From positions 8,535,501 to 8,599,500 of the forward strand of contig WPIO01000010.1 in assembly GCA_009760855.2 (NCBI GenBank): 64,000 bases of DNA, written 5' to 3'. Source of the DNA: Cristatella mucedo (taxonomy: Eukaryota; Bryozoa; Phylactolaemata; Cristatellidae). The position numbers and the translations under genes were made by a program. How positions within the stretch are numbered: position 1 is the first letter of the stretch; every line of letters starts with the position of its first letter. The notes beneath the pieces are model-generated. The model did not search any database and was not told where the DNA came from. It was given only the letters and a program-made list of their open reading frames with translations. Positions 1 through 23,232 of the stretch are shown in pieces.

Positions 1-2084
1 AATCTCGCCCATTCTGGCTGTAGAGCAAGTATCTCTCAGACACGACTAGTGTCTTTCTTAAATGACATACAACTGCAGAGAGAAAATGACTTAAATTTTA
101 TAAGTGTCTCAAACTCTTGCATAGTCCACAGTCTACGTCAGCACACTCATAAGAGTTTCTGGTCATTGCAACACCGACAAAAGACAGCATACAGTTGTAC
201 TCTTAAACAATGCCCATCTAGCCTCTTACTAGCACTTGCAGTGATGACGTATATTCTAGAAAATACATAATACTTTTTAGAGCATCCTTATTGACACCAC
301 ATCCACGACTCTAATAAAAACGACACGAAGATCACATTGCGCAAGCGTCGATGTAATTAGCCGAAGTCAAAAGGAGTTTTCTTGATCTTTTTCACACATG
401 CGAGTTTAGGTGCTCGACCCAGTGGCCAGGCATCTGCATTTTGGGGGTCATCCTTTACCTTGCCTTCCTGTCCAAGAGGCAGTATGCACCGTTAAATTAA
501 CTAGGCCACTGGACACGAACACGTAACTGGATCCGCCTGGATTGTGCGAGAAAGCACAAATCATGGGGTATTCTTGTAAGATACCCAGTATTTCGTCTTT
601 TAGCACAACAATCGAATGCTTAGTCTAAGTCGGTGACCTTTTACTATAGGGTTCAAGTGGAACAAGAGAGCTTGTTTGTGGTTGAACTTGAACTTAAAAC
701 TGGAAGAATCAGCTCAGAGAGAAAAGATGTTGTCCTATGCTAGTCCCACAGCCTGCCTTGTGGCTGATTTGTGGTCCGTTGCCATGTGTGGCCTCGTTGC
801 TGCGGCCAGTTTATGGCCCATTGACGCTTACGGCGGGATTAGGGATGGATGAGTGGATAAGTCAGAGCTTGGGCGCAATAAATGCACACGAGGCATGCAA
901 AGTTCAGCTCTGAGTCGGAAGCCGCCGAGGCCGGAGGTTGTTGCTTGAAGAGCCTTCGAGCCCAGTGCCCAGTCTTGAGTGGCGAGGAAATAGACTGTGG
1001 TGTGTGACTTTCGACTGAGCTTCATTTGTTCCCTGCTTTATGCCTTAGCTTGAGTATGGTGCCATTTTGGGAAATTCCACCATTTTCTTGTAAATTGTTT
1101 TAGAAGTTCCCGAATGTTACTCAAGTTGAAATTAAATCTGTGCGTACACTGGGTAGCAACGGTTGGACTGCATGTAGGTGCGCACAGGCAGTTCCTCTGT
1201 TCTGGCTGCGACAAGTGAAGTAAAAAGAAAAAAAGCAAGCGGATACTTAGTCACTTTGGTGTCTAACCACTATAGGTAGTGGGCACAACAAATAATTACA
1301 GCCACAATTCTGCCAAGAGCAAGTTGGATTCCATTAATGTGCTAGATGTCAGCACATTTACCGTAGGCACAACAAGGTCAGGGGCATCGATATCAGCAAA
1401 GCTTCTGGTTGGCTCTTTGCATCCAGGCATTCCTAATAACGAGGCTTCATTCCAAAGGGCTGATGATGGTATCAACTAAAGTCACAGATTGTTTTCTAAT
1501 AAAACACAGGTTGATATAGTGAAAGGCACATTCTGCTTAGCGCCACGTTGCCGATTGTTAAGAAAATATCAAAAATCCAACGTGGCAGCATTAGGCTAGC
1601 GAAACTCCGATAGCATCTCCACAATTTTAATGACTGTGCTATGTTGCTGGGGCTACACAAATCATATTGAAAAAGCACAGAGGAGCTAGTGTGACAAAAG
1701 GCAAATCAGTTATTTCATCCTGAGAACACATTCAATGCAAGTGTGGTTGCAAAGGTCAAGCATGAACAGACCATTCTGAAGGAAATATAACCACTACCAG
1801 TGATGCTAGCCATAATGCCATCGCCATCGTCTGCAGCTGCTAAGTGTTTACCAATATGGAACTGGCCTGGGAACAAAGCAAGCTCTGAAGAACTCTACTC
1901 TTGCAGCCCAGTCGACTTTATTCCATTACTATGGTTACTCTAATGCAACTATATTGAAAAAGTTATACGATCCATAGCAGCAAAAGCACTCACCGGTTTA
2001 AAATTAGCCACGTTAGGTGGGCTACCAGCGGTTGGAAGCTGCAGAGATATTACCCAAGTGAATGAGGGAAAGAGATTTACTCAC
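1..2084. other. No gene recognised
   Basis: Below gene C's TM8 exon, so expected to be its intron. No SLC6 exon, transposase or RT similarity was seen. Confidence 0.5.
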
Positions 2085-12217
<10,133 letters not shown>

Positions 12218-12362
12218 CTAAAATAGTTCCGGTCAATTTATTCGCTTGGTTTGGTCACTAGAACAATGAATTGACTCGCGCATGTCGCTTGCTACAGCAA
12301 GAAACTCTACACGAAACTCTACTGGCCACAAAACGACACCTGGCCGCACCGGTAAGGCCTTT

Positions 12363-12520
12363 GCTGATTTAACAGCCTCACTTATATAGCGACAGACGAG
12401 CATTGACGGCTACCGCCGCCGCTTGGAGTTGGTAATACAGAATCACCCAACTGCAGGATTTGAACCCACGACCTTGGCCGTGAAGAGCGAGCACCTTACA
12501 CCCTGGGCTACCACGGCCCA
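12363..12520 (-). mobile_element. tRNA-derived SINE (family 1)
   Basis: Minus strand: A-box-like GTAGCCCAGGGTG and B-box GGTTCAAATCC spaced as in tRNA, then a body ending GGCTGTTAAATCAGC. No cloverleaf-supporting mature tRNA context. Confidence 0.7.
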
Positions 12521-12599
12521 GTGAGTCATGGTCAGAGTGCCAACAGGACAGCAAGCCGCTGGCTATGGCTATCATCAGAGAGACTAGAAAAGAATTTCA

Positions 12600-13690
12600 T
12601 GACTATTAGGATTTAGTCCACATGTTTCGTCGCACCAGACATTTGGCTTCCGAGGTGGCAAGCGAGGCTAAGAAAAGGAGCTGCACTGAAAAAAAGCAAG
12701 CCAGCGATTTCCTCTCTGTTTCAAAGTGTGGAGCAGCTGCCGCGTAATTGACATACTATTTTTTTGGAAAGTTGGTACTTCGAAAAAATGATTAATGACT
12801 CGTCGTTAAGGCAAAATCAAGTAACACCGGTACACAGATGATCGCCGACTTATATTAAAAACAGAGATATGCCTTGAAGTCGGTAAGCAAGGCTGGTCTT
12901 CTGAAGCCATCGATCCGCCTAGCGATTGTGATAGGATGGTCTCGCTCAAATAATCGCTGGCTCCTCAGCAAAAGGCGTTATATTACCACGGGTAGTTAAG
13001 ATTGTAACGAACGAACGTGTTAATATGAAAAGGTGTAAACATTTATTTCAAAAGAATTTTCAAGAACTTATACTTATTACTTAGTAATCAAAGCTAGAAT
13101 ACATCTAAGAACGCTGTGTTAGTGTTATAATAATAATAATATTGCACTTGATAGTGTTGCCACTATAGGAACATAAGTGAAAATTTGACTACGGTGCAAC
13201 GTATCGCATTAATCTGAAAAAGAAATATTGCAATTATTTATGAAATGGCTGTTTTTTCGCCTTCTCTATTATACTTCAGAACCTAATTCAAAGAGGATGG
13301 TTTTCGTATTAGCCGTGTGCCATTTGAAGGAATTAGCTCAGCGTCAAGCTGGGCAAACTTTAATAGATCGCAAGTGCAGCTACCTTCGACCTGACCTGCG
13401 ACCTCAATCTTCTTTTTGAAATGGCAAGCGCAAGGTCAAGGTTTGGAAGGTTTGCAGGCCTTTCTGATGCTGCAAACTGACGGGCACTTTCGGAATTTCA
13501 CTAGGTATTGCCAAGAAGGCAAGCTATCCAAAACACTCTAGTAAAGGAAGCGAAGGCGCTGGATCCCTATTGCCACTGGATTTAGCATCACTGCTTAGTC
13601 GCTCGTTAGTGAAATTTTTTAGTTCCGCATAAGCCAGGATGGAGTTCCACAGTCGGCCTCGGCTCACTATGATACAGTGAAAGGCGACTT
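12600..13690. other. Upstream of gene C, nothing recognised
   Basis: AT-rich, with a short AAT run at about 13125-13140. The missing start-codon exon of gene C could be here or further right. Confidence 0.4.
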
Positions 13691-13698
13691 ATTTAGCA

Positions 13699-13850
13699 GC
13701 TTCGTGTGTGTAGCTGCAAAGGAGCATTAGCAAGTGTCAACATGCATGCAGCCGCCAATGAAGAACTGCCTGCTGCAGCAGGAGTGGTACCGACCAGGAC
13801 CCAGGTTGTTGAGTGCGAGCACCTTACCACTGAGCCAAAGACACGGGAAA
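13699..13850 (-). mobile_element. Degraded tRNA-derived SINE
   Basis: Minus strand: GGCTCAGTGGTAAGGTGCTC matches the tRNA-like head; the rest is diverged. Confidence 0.4.
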
Positions 13851-13959
13851 AGACTTGAGTACGGCTGAAATGCAAATCAGTCCAAAATAGTTTTTAGCTA
13901 CACGAAATACGCATTTTCTGTAGCATCGATGGCATAACAAATACACTAATTAGGATCTA

Positions 13960-14600
13960 GTCTAGCGGCTTTGGTAATCGGCGGCGAACGCCGTAAACTG
14001 GGCCTCCGGCCACAGCGAAGAGGCCTCGATGTAGCTAGGCGGAAGCCTCGACAGAAATTCGAAAGAAGCGTCAAGCGAGAGGCGCCTGAACAGCAGTCCT
14101 CGCCCCAGGCTGCGCCCCCATAGGATCCGCTCAACCGGAAGGTGGCGCCACCGCGAAGGGCGCTCCGGGCCGCCCGGTCGACGTGCGCGCGTACCCCATG
14201 CGCGTGCCTTCCGCGGACTACGGCGCGCGACGGAGCGCCGATACATTGAAGCGGCGCTCCGCGAGTGTGGCGAGCGGGTTTAAAAGAGAGGATCATGCTT
14301 ACGTACGTCGCATTCTTCAGCTTGGCACCCTTCGGATCGAGTCATTTCGTCGCGTCGCGAAAAGCCGAGGAAAGGAATGTAGCGCCTCTACGCCAAACAA
14401 GCGCAGATGCTCGCCGGCTCACGCCACCGGGGCGCTGCCGCCGCCGCCAATTACGCTAACACCTACCATGCAGCTCAGCTTGCTGCCGGCCTACGCTGCT
14501 GGCCGCGGGCCGCGACGTCAACTCGCATGGCAGTGGCTCGGATTGCAGCGAGTCCACCGACCTCTACAGAGGTCAGAGGCTAGACTGGTAGCCTGCCGCA
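13960..14600. promoter_or_regulatory. CpG-rich patch upstream of gene C
   Basis: Dense CpG in otherwise AT-balanced DNA, about 1.8 kb upstream of gene C's first recognised exon. Candidate promoter or missing first exon. No TSS motif can be assigned with confidence. Confidence 0.3.
13962..14246 (-). CDS. Unrecognised ORF in a CpG-rich patch
   Basis: 94 codons; Arg-rich start, then SFEFLSRLPPSYIEASSLWP and FAADYQSR before the stop. High GC lengthens random ORFs, so coding status is doubtful. Confidence 0.18.
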   Translation of the reverse strand: MYRRSVARRSPRKARAWGTRARRPGGPERPSRWRHLPVERILWGRSLGRGLLFRRLSLDASFEFLSRLPPSYIEASSLWPEAQFTAFAADYQSR

Positions 14601-15159
14601 AGCGCTCCTAGTTCCCGATCCGCTATTGGAAAGGGCTGCACTTTTCTTGAAAGTGAGATCCTACTTTTAGGTACTCTCTACGAGTAATTCTTAATCTGTA
14701 ACTCTGAATAAGTAATTCTGAATGGTGCCCAGCTGTGAGGCTCTTCGAGTGCGCTGTAAAAAGAAATGTTATGCTTACTCGAGCGGATGTAAATAGCCTT
14801 CTGGTAGGCTTTCCTTTGCATTCCAGCGACAGGCTCTCCCAAAGATCAGGGAAGATCCTTTAGAGGCGTGCAAGTAGTCAGGAGGGATATTGACTTTTTG
14901 TACGAGGCAATCGGCCATACTTTAAGAGCGACAAAAGAGGTTGCACTGCTTTCCTACCGGTCTAATACCGGCCGAGCGCGCGGCTAGCATCGATAGCTCC
15001 GGTTTCTCCAATGAACGTATCGAGTTCTTCTCAAAGAAGCGTAAATTTCTGCCGGGCACTGCAGCGTATTCTGTGCGCAGCTTCAGGTTCAGTCTAGAAT
15101 TAGCTATTCAAATTTTTACGCATAAAAGAGCCCAGCAAGTCGGCGCTGAACGGCGCCGA

Positions 15160-15300
15160 ACTAAACCAGCCAGGTTACGATTGACAGCCATTCTTCGCGG
15201 TTCCTGAATTGTAATGGCTAGGAAACGATTATGCGACAATCTATGGCTGACGCCGCATAAAAGCCGGACGCCAAGCAGCAGGCACTCAGTTGCATATCCG
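15160..15300 (+). repeat. Promoter-like repeat related to 6860-7160
   Basis: ctaaaccagccaggttacg matches ctaaaccagccggtttacg at 6868, and GCCGCATAAAAGCCGG at 15250 matches GCCGTATAAAAAGGCCGG at 7130. The SPIN-like element interrupts the left copy. Probably LTR fragments. Confidence 0.4.
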
Positions 15301-15764
15301 GAGATGGCCCTAGGCAGTGACGTACGTAGCAAGGGGTGGTCATGGGGGAACAGATGGCCCGGGCGCCAACGCCAATGGGATGCCAAACGTAGAATGGCTT
15401 GTGCATATTTAAAAAAATTTCATGTGAGAGTAGCAATCTTGATTTCAAGTACGTTTTCGCTTCAATGGACTTGACTATTGCTGGCTGAGCTAGTGAAAAA
15501 TTCTTACAAAGTTGACCAAGTCGTAGCTGGACGCTCTGGCGGCGCAGACGCGACAACGCAGAGACGCCGAGTGGCGGTTTCAATCACCGCGTATTCGGCT
15601 GGCGCTCGAAGTGCAACAAGCGCATGGCCGTTCACCCCTCCGACCCGCGTCCAAATACACTTCCCGTCCGCTCGCACCATCCTGCCAGCCAAAGGCGGGC
15701 TGCGTCTCGTCATTGAGGGCGAGCCAGCGTGCCGCGGCTGAGCACCGACAAATTATTAGACCAC

Positions 15765-17325
15765 ACAAGCTCGGCTTACTTCACTGCCTGTGCCACGACA
15801 ACGCAGTAGTAATTTCAGGCCAATTGTCAGGTATCCAAAAGAGAATACTGTCTAAAAATGAGAAGGCAATTTTTGTAAACTGTGATAACCCCAGCTTGAA
15901 GGAGTTCATGCTGCAAGTCAGATTCCACTGTCATTACCTTTTATGGAACAATAGAGAGCACCTACATATTATTTTCAAGATCAACTCAGCGTTGAGAAGA
16001 ACTGAAGAAAGTCTTAGCCGTCATTTTCGAATGTGACTCTGCAACAAGGTAGAGTGCAAGAGTGGAGGCTGTGCAAGCTATCAATGACGGACTGAACAGC
16101 ATTGTAGGTCTTTTAGAGCAACTGTTCGAGGATGCCAGTGGAGCTCTTGAAACAAGAAGTGAGGCCGGCAGTCTCCTACATAGTATTTTGAACTTTTAAT
16201 TTTTGGCTTTATTACCATGTTGGTACTGCATCTTAAGAATGATTGACCGCGTTCAGAAAATACTGCTGGTTCCAAAGATGAACTTCAAAGACGCCTCTTG
16301 TGACCTCCACTCTCTCTCGAGATGGAGTTTTCAAGACTCCAAGGAGACATGTGCCAAGAATAACTACTAGGTGCTAAAAGGAGATGTGAGTTGTGTGGAG
16401 TTGCAGTTGAACAAAGAGCCCGCCTAAGGACACAAATGCCCGGAGAACTTTCTCAGGATGTTGGTCTCGCGGCATAGGGAGATATTTCAAGAATCGTGAA
16501 GGACAGCATAGACTGTGGTTTGATTATATGAAAGCCGGTACCGCTCCTTTCCTAAACAGCTGTTGGGAGCATCATCGAGAGGTGCCTGTACACAGCTGTG
16601 GTCAGCATCTAATGAGGCGTGGACCCAGGCCGATAACCCGCAGGTGAACAGATGGTGGATTTACCATCGGGGTCGGCCAATGAACAGCCATGGTTGAGGA
16701 GAGGGCACTCGAGTGGGAGAGAGAGAGAGGCGAAGGAAGTCGTGCTCCCCTCTGCTCTGTGAGTAGTATAATAAATTGTTGGTGTTGGTCATGTGCCAGC
16801 GTTCTGTGCGCGGTGCGAACAAACCTTCATAGACTATTTCCACAAGAAATTACAACTAGGTTTACCGGTTCACAGATCTTGATGCCAAATTTGGTTTCTT
16901 GTCGGAAGTCGACAAGCTTTTACAGACAATTGACCAGGCCAAGCTCCACCAGCAACGTCTAGATCTTGGAGGCTTCTATTGTTCAGACGTTGATGAAAAA
17001 GAGCTACACAACGAAGTATGCGACTGTAAAATGCTTCCTGCCACACGTCAGCACTCGGACATAAAGACACCACTGGAACTCATTTCTTTCATTGTCAGTT
17101 ATGGAGAATTTGCGTTCTCTAATTTGAGAGTTGCCTTGCAAGCCCTCTTCACCATAGCTGAATTAGTTGCCAATTGTGGACGTTACTTTAGCAAGCTGAA
17201 GATAATACTGTCTTGTCTGAGAGCATCAATTGGGTAAGAACGAGGCCTCGTTAAATATAGAGAAAGAAACACGGGAGAATATTGACTTTCAAACTGTAAT
17301 AGACCAGTTTGCCACGATCAAGGGT
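15765..17325 (+). pseudogene. hAT-superfamily transposase relic (DUF4371/ZMYM-type)
   Basis: Broken plus-strand coding. At 15771-15905 it reads as a DDE-domain stretch including CHDNAVVISGQLSG and KNEKAIFVNCDN. From 16899 to 17237 it ends with LELISFIVSYGEF, then LFTIAELVANCGRYFSKLKI, the hAT dimerisation region (family motif ERSFSKLK). Codons after 17237 continue in another frame as SLNIEKETRENIDF, also typical. Several frameshifts and stops lie between. Terminal repeats were not identified. Confidence 0.7.
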
Positions 17326-17679
17326 TGAAAAATTCACCCAGTTAAAGCTGTGGTAGCTGCCGGGTACCTATACTACAGTTAAACTATTTCGACTCAACAT
17401 GCCTGGCAGCGTGTGTTTTTTTGCATTTCTTCTGTGGTGGAGCTATTTTGAAGCAATTTTTGACAAGCGGAGGGGCGTCATTTTTTGCATCTTTGTCCCC
17501 GGACGCCGAAAGGTCTCACTCTGGGCCTCTGCATTAGCATCGTCCATGTTAACGAGCTTACGCGGCGGACTGATACTGTGAGTGGTATCGCTGTATGCTT
17601 TAAGGTGTACACTGGCACTGCGAATAGTATCAAAAACCCCAATTGGCTTCCTTTCCAACGTGTTTCAAGTGCCGGCCCA

Positions 17680-17746
17680 GAAAAAGATTTAGCTCTCTTC
17701 AGGCGTTATATAAATGTTTGACTATTATTATTATTATTATTATTAC
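17680..17746 (+). mobile_element. LINE/SINE 3' tail with ATT run
   Basis: agatttagctctcttcaggc followed by a degenerate gttatataaatg and about eight ATT units, as at other tails in plus orientation. Confidence 0.5.
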
Positions 17747-17813
17747 TCCGAGCCATAGGATTTAAGCCGATTTGCACTCTAGGCAACTGAGCCGTTAAAC
17801 CATTAAAAAAATG

Positions 17814-17969
17814 TTAGCTAATTTGACAACCTCATTTTTATAGCGGCAGAAGAGACTTAACAGCTGTCACCACCACTTGCAGTTGGCAACACAGGATCAC
17901 TCACTGCAGGATTCGAACCCACGATCTTGTGAATAGCGAGCATGTTACGTTCTGGGCTATCATGGCCCA
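17814..17969 (-). mobile_element. tRNA-derived SINE (family 1)
   Basis: Same organisation; B-box GGTTCGAATCC, body with TTGCCAACTGCAAGTGG. Diverged. Confidence 0.68.
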
Positions 17970-17974
17970 ATGGT

Positions 17975-18250
17975 AAACATCTAGGCTGCCGTCCTCCGCC
18001 GCTGTCAAATAGACTTCGCAATGGATGTGGACTTTTTATGTTGAGGTATTGGCGCTTTTTGATGCTGCCACGTTCGGCATACTTGCATGCAATAGTACTG
18101 CACCTACAAGTCACTAGCCGCGATATAAGGTTCAGGCGTCGCCAGTATTTGTCGCTCGCGCGTTGGCTGAGATCAGCACAGTTATGAACGTTGTGTTTGC
18201 GTCCTAGTTGTGTCCGGACGTGAAAGCCGTAAAACACGTTTGTATCAGCG
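17975..18250. repeat. Dispersed repeat copy 2 (LTR-like)
   Basis: Contains ttcaggcgtcgccagtattt and gttgtgtttgcgtcctagtt, matching 7800-7925, preceded by ccgctgtcaaatagactt, matching 7250-7275. No inserted segment, so it may be the intact layout. Confidence 0.5.
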
Positions 18251-18283
18251 CACCTTCGACACCCAGGGTAAATTAAAAGTAAA

Positions 18284-18445
18284 GGTTAGCTGATCAAGTA
18301 GCCTCTTTTATACATCGACAGAAGAGCCTTAGCGGCTATGATCACCGCTTGCAGTGGGCAATAAAGGATTGCCAGCTGCAGGTCTTGAATCCACGAACTG
18401 CGCCGTGAAGTGCGCGCACCTTGCCTCAAGGCTAAAGCCCGGGTT
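18284..18445 (-). mobile_element. tRNA-derived SINE (family 1)
   Basis: Body with CTGCAAGCGGTGATC and AGGCTCTTCTGTCG; the B-box region is eroded (GGATTCAAGACC). Confidence 0.62.
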
Positions 18446-19393
18446 CACTAGCTGAACATTCCCCAGAGGGAAACATGCCAACTTATTTTTTGTTGCTGGT
18501 ACTACATACACAAGCCCAACAGCATCGGTTTTAGTGAGAAGGGATCTGAAGAGACTGGGGCGGTGGCTTCGGTCCGAAGCTTAGAGCTCGTCAAAAAATG
18601 AGTAGACCAATATTGTTAGACGGAGGCCGAAGGGCCCTTTCGTGCTGCTCGCCGCCTGAGTGCAGATTCAGGGTCCGCTTTAGAGAAAGCGCGAGAGTGC
18701 CCCCAATTTTTTTTAACAGAGGCCGCCATATTTTCACGGTGGGGCCACCGAGCTCGAGGAAGCTAGATGCATGCATTCCGGGAGGTACTCTTTGAGCACT
18801 TTCCTTCTCTGGCTACGAAATTAAACGAGCGCATTCGTTTCAGAGCCAGCTCTAGGTCGAGTTACAGAGTGCGACCTGCCGGCGGCAATAGCATCAAGTC
18901 GCCTGCCACCTGTCGCCGTCGACGAATGGGCTCGTCGATAACGACCCCGCGAACTGTTTCTTTTCATTAGACTTCCGCCTTTCTGTCTAGCTCAACAGCA
19001 GCCTTTCGAGGTCATATTGTACTCGATAAGTCCGGTCCGGCTGACGGTCCCGCCGATATTAGCGTACACTTCGCACGCCGGCTTCTCGCTCGCCTATCGA
19101 CAGCTAGCGGTTCTGGCGAGACAGGCCGGGCACAGGCTGGCTGCAAGGGGTGACGCTCGCCGGACTCGGAAGGAGCTTCGTCGTGGCATTAAAGAGCGCA
19201 GCAGGCGGCGTAACTGCAGACAATTTTCTCCAGCAGGCTCGGGCGGAACCGTCGGTCGACGACCGCCAGGGCGTCGGAGTAGCACATTGCCAGCCAAGCG
19301 CAGCTCGTGACGTCACCAGTCGGCCGATGAAACAGACCTACTCAGAGCCTGCTCTGTCGTTATCTGCCGCCGCCGACGAAGGCTTTGGTAGGG

Positions 19394-19563
19394 GGCAGTC
19401 TTAGCTCAGGGGATAAGGCACTCGCACACTTCGCGACCCAAGTCGCGGGTTTGAGTTCTGCAACTGGTAGTCCTGCTTTGCCCACTTCAAGCGGTGGTAG
19501 TTATCCTTAAATCTCTTCTGCCGCTACATATAAGAGGCTGCTAAATCAGCTAGCCTCTTTTTT
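19394..19563 (+). mobile_element. tRNA-derived SINE (family 1), plus orientation
   Basis: Plus strand: TTAGCTCAGGGG (A box), GGGTTTGAGTTCT (B box), then AAGCGGTGGTAG, and ends GGCTGCTAAATCAGC followed by a T-rich end. Confidence 0.7.
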
Positions 19564-19714
19564 GTGCTGTACTTTGCTTTAACAAGCGAGTTTTCGTCAT
19601 CAATTCTCTTCAGACTTAAGGAATAGCTATTAAACATGCTAATAAGTAAAATAGCTATCCTGTCAGTCAGCGATAGGTGTGGCTGGCACATAATGCCGCT
19701 TCAGTCTGAGCGTC

Positions 19715-20045
19715 ACTGACTTCCTGTCAAGCATCGAGTCGACTTCAAGATCCTCAGTCTGGCTTACAAGGCACTCAACTCGCTTGCAGCTAATCCGATC
19801 TCATTTCTCCTCCAGTCACGTGCTCTCGCATCACTCGCTCAGCAGTGTCATGTGATCCCATCGGCTCTCAGTGAATGAGTTAACAAATTTTTTCGGTGAT
19901 CGAGCCTTCAGCTCGTATGCACTGAAAGTCTTCGAGTCGCTTCCTGCTACGGTCATTACCTAAAATTAGGTTGCATCTTCTTAAGTCTCAGTTAAAGACG
20001 CATCTTTTCCGGGCAGTTTCCTCCACCCTAGAGACTTTGTCTTTT
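19715..20045 (+). mobile_element. Old LINE RT C-terminal fragment, plus orientation
   Basis: A plus-strand frame gives DFKILSLAYKALNS, then FGDRAFSSYALKVFESLPA, the same protein region as the main LINE but more diverged and with stops. Confidence 0.6.
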
Positions 20046-20430
20046 TTGTTGCTGCCTACTTGTAATGCATGCCCGAGCGTGACTCAGTGCACTTTATTCG
20101 CCAGAGGTCCTAGTGATAGGTGTCTCTGTGGGTGTTCTTGTTTGCTTTTTACATGCTGGCCTAAACATGATACGTGAGAGTTTTTTCATGCTTGTCCAAG
20201 TGTAATACTGTGCGTATTACTAATCCTTTGGATATGGACTCTTTTGCTATCATTACCTCCAAAAAGCGCTTGAAGTAGCTGCACTCACAAAATGAGTTAC
20301 ATAATTAATATGTAATATTAATATTTATGTTTATCTTAATACTATTATTTTAATTATTAGTGTTTATTACTAGAGATCCGCGAAAAAAATTTGTGTTCAA
20401 GTCTACAATGGATATTGCGAATCCGTAAGA

Positions 20431-21470
20431 GAATAATAATAATTATTATGCACTTGATAAAGCGCCCTCAGTGAACTCAATCTCTCTCTAGGCGCATTAC
20501 ATTTACTGCAAAGGGAAATGCAATTGAATGGTGAGTAATATCATGCTTGATAAACAAAAAAAATGAGTAACATGGTTAGGGGTGACATGCACAGGGTCAG
20601 CATGCAAATGTGGTTGGTGGCAGCATGCACAGTGTCAGCACGCATAAGCACGTGAAGGACGAATCACAGGGACCCACTAAATGCTGTCCTAAATAGGTGT
20701 GTTTTTAAGTTCCTTTTAAATGTGGTCAGGTCAGGGGATGTTCTGACGCAGGTCGGGAGGGAGTTCCAGGCTTTGGGAGCATACGAACTAAATGCAAGGT
20801 CTTTAAAGGATTTGAGGTTTGTACGGGGTATTTGTAGACTGTTGGATTCCGAAAAGCGGGTGGTACGATGCTTGGCCTGATGGGGGAGTATATCGAAAAG
20901 ATAGGCTGGAGCCATAGAATGAAGGGACCTAAAAGTGAGCGACAAAACCTTGAAGTCAATCCGTTGCTTGACTGGTAGCCAGTGCAGGTCGGCGAGAAGT
21001 GGAGTAATGTGGCAACTGCAACGCTCACGACAGACAAGCCTAGCTGCAGAGTTTTGCACCAGCTGCAATCGCCTGATCGCACATGCTGGTAGGCCAGTAA
21101 GCAGTGAGTTGCAGAAGTCGAGACGGGATGTCACGAATGCATGGACCAACTTGGACGCGGTATCCTTATCTAAACAGGCCCGAATTTTAGCAATGTTGTG
21201 AAGCTGAAATGGGCAGATTTGACTGTGGAGCTGATAAGGTCGTCTAACGAGAGGTCGCTTTGGAATATGACACCTAGATTTCGAGCTGATTCAACAGGAG
21301 ATATGCTGGCAGAGTTAATGTTGAGCGTCAGCCTTTCCAATTTTTGAATCACACTGGGTTTGCCATAAATAGTAAGTTAGTTTTATTATCATCGTTTAGT
21401 TTAAGAAAATTTGCTGCCATCCATGTGCGGATGTCAGCAATAGCAGCAGAGAAAACCGGCTCGACCAGTT
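20431..21470 (-). mobile_element. LINE fragment: RT C-terminus and 3' tail
   Basis: The minus strand encodes [20 protein letters not shown] and the rest of the C-terminal region (21149-20664), closely matching the main LINE. Further upstream pieces are frameshifted up to about 21470. The 3' tail at 20443-20515 ends in ATT units. Confidence 0.85.
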
Positions 21471-21474
21471 TCTA

Positions 21475-23199
21475 AATCTAGTCGACTACAGACTCTGTTC
21501 AATATGGAGCAGCAAAAAGCAGCCTATCTGTGGCTTGCTAGCAAGGCTCGACCCAAGATTTGATTATGACTCTCAAAGTGGGAATTGTTGTGGCTTTCAC
21601 CTCTAGTCGTGGGTTTCAATCCGATGGATGGCCCAACGCACTTGTATTTATCTGTCACAATGGGCAATTAGTGAGACCTTTCGTATTAAACTAGAGTTCT
21701 CCAAAACCAAGCTCGCGTATGAATTTCTTTGTTAATTGAAAGCGTAATGAAAGACTTAAGGAGTGCATTCATGCATGCAAGCCGGGACGTCTGCTCAATC
21801 TCATCTTAGCGCTAAACAGCCCTTTCTAACGCTGCAGCCACGTTTTCATTTACATTATATTTACACAGCAGCAGTAGTTCCTAACTGGACTTAAGATCTC
21901 GAAGCAATGTTTGTCAGTGGCGTTTTAATGAAATGCAATATTTCTTGTCAATAACCTGCCGGTGCCGGCTATAATAAAGTGAAGCTTATAGGCGACGAGA
22001 TTCGCCCTGACGCTGGTTTGGGTAATACAGAGAAACTCCGCATCCAGAAAATACTTCACAATCCAATGCCAGCACTCTCGCAGCCGGACAAATAAACTAG
22101 TACAGTAAAGTCGCCGATTGGAAGTCGAAGGAATGAAATGAAGAAGTCGAAGAAATGAAATGAATTATATATTAGGCCCAAACGCACAAGGTGGTACTGC
22201 CTCGGTAGGGAAGTGAACAGCCTCACAATAGATCTCTAATACTCACACACAACAAGAGAAAACTCTTTACATGCAGATTTACCTTACAGTTTCTAGACGT
22301 GTTAGTACATTCTCCCAGCCTTTTGTATACACACGCCTTATACAGGTCTCGTAGAAGCGACATACGAAGTAACCGGAATCTCTTCAAGATCGGAATTTTC
22401 TGCGAGTGGTCCAAGAAGAACCGCTTCTCAGCGCGATTTCGTACTCATTCGCTCGGCGAACAGACTTAAAGCTATACGGGATTGGTCAGTAGTCAGCGGC
22501 CGACAGGGCTGTTTAGCAATTCATCGTGTTTGGCATGGATCTAGCTAGCCCTGCCTATACGCATGCTTGCATTTGGATGCTGGACGAGGGCTGCAAAGCC
22601 ATCGGTGCACCGAAGCTGTGCAGCCAGCTCATAGTTGCAGTGCTATACGATCTGCGGAGTCGGTGGTGCTCATTCATTAACTGACCTTACCGTTGTTATA
22701 GTATAGATGCCTCCGAGGTTTAGCAGATTAGCCTGAATTGTCGTACACTCTATTTTAATAGTACTTGATAAATTTGACGATCCGAGTCTACTTAAAAGTG
22801 CAGATATCCAATAACCCTGAAGGCGGTGTCTGCTAATAATTTTCCGACCGACTAAAAATGAGTAGCTCGCTCTTGTACCAGTACACTGCTCCAAGACGAC
22901 GACGCAGAAAGCTGTTATTATGCGACCCCATTGAGCAGCCGGTCAGGCGGCGTGGAGCTGTCCACGTGAGTAGCTCGAATCGTCGGCTCACTGTTTCGTG
23001 GCCGGCGCTCGCAAGCTTTCCACAGCTTTCCACAGCCAGAATAGAGCAAGCTCGTTATCGTTCCTGGCGCCGGACGACGATGTCATCGACACCCTTCGAA
23101 GCATCGTCTAAAAAATGTTCAACTGCTACACAGCAATAATGATTGAACGGCTCCTGCTTGCCAGCACGTGACCTGACGTCAGTGATGCTGCCGTGCGGC
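21475..23199. other. Intergenic DNA between genes B and C
   Basis: Contains the 3' flank of gene B. No clear poly(A) signal or coding exon recognised. Confidence 0.4.
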
Positions 23200-23232
23200 T
23201 CAAAGCTGCTGCTCATCGAGGTGGAGAGGCAT
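23200..23232 (-). other. Ancestral C-terminal codons behind the gene B TAG
   Basis: Ten in-frame codons (MPLHLDEQQL) plus TGA, matching MPLRLDEQEL at the end of gene A. Only two residues differ, so the stop looks recent or is bypassed. Confidence 0.7.
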
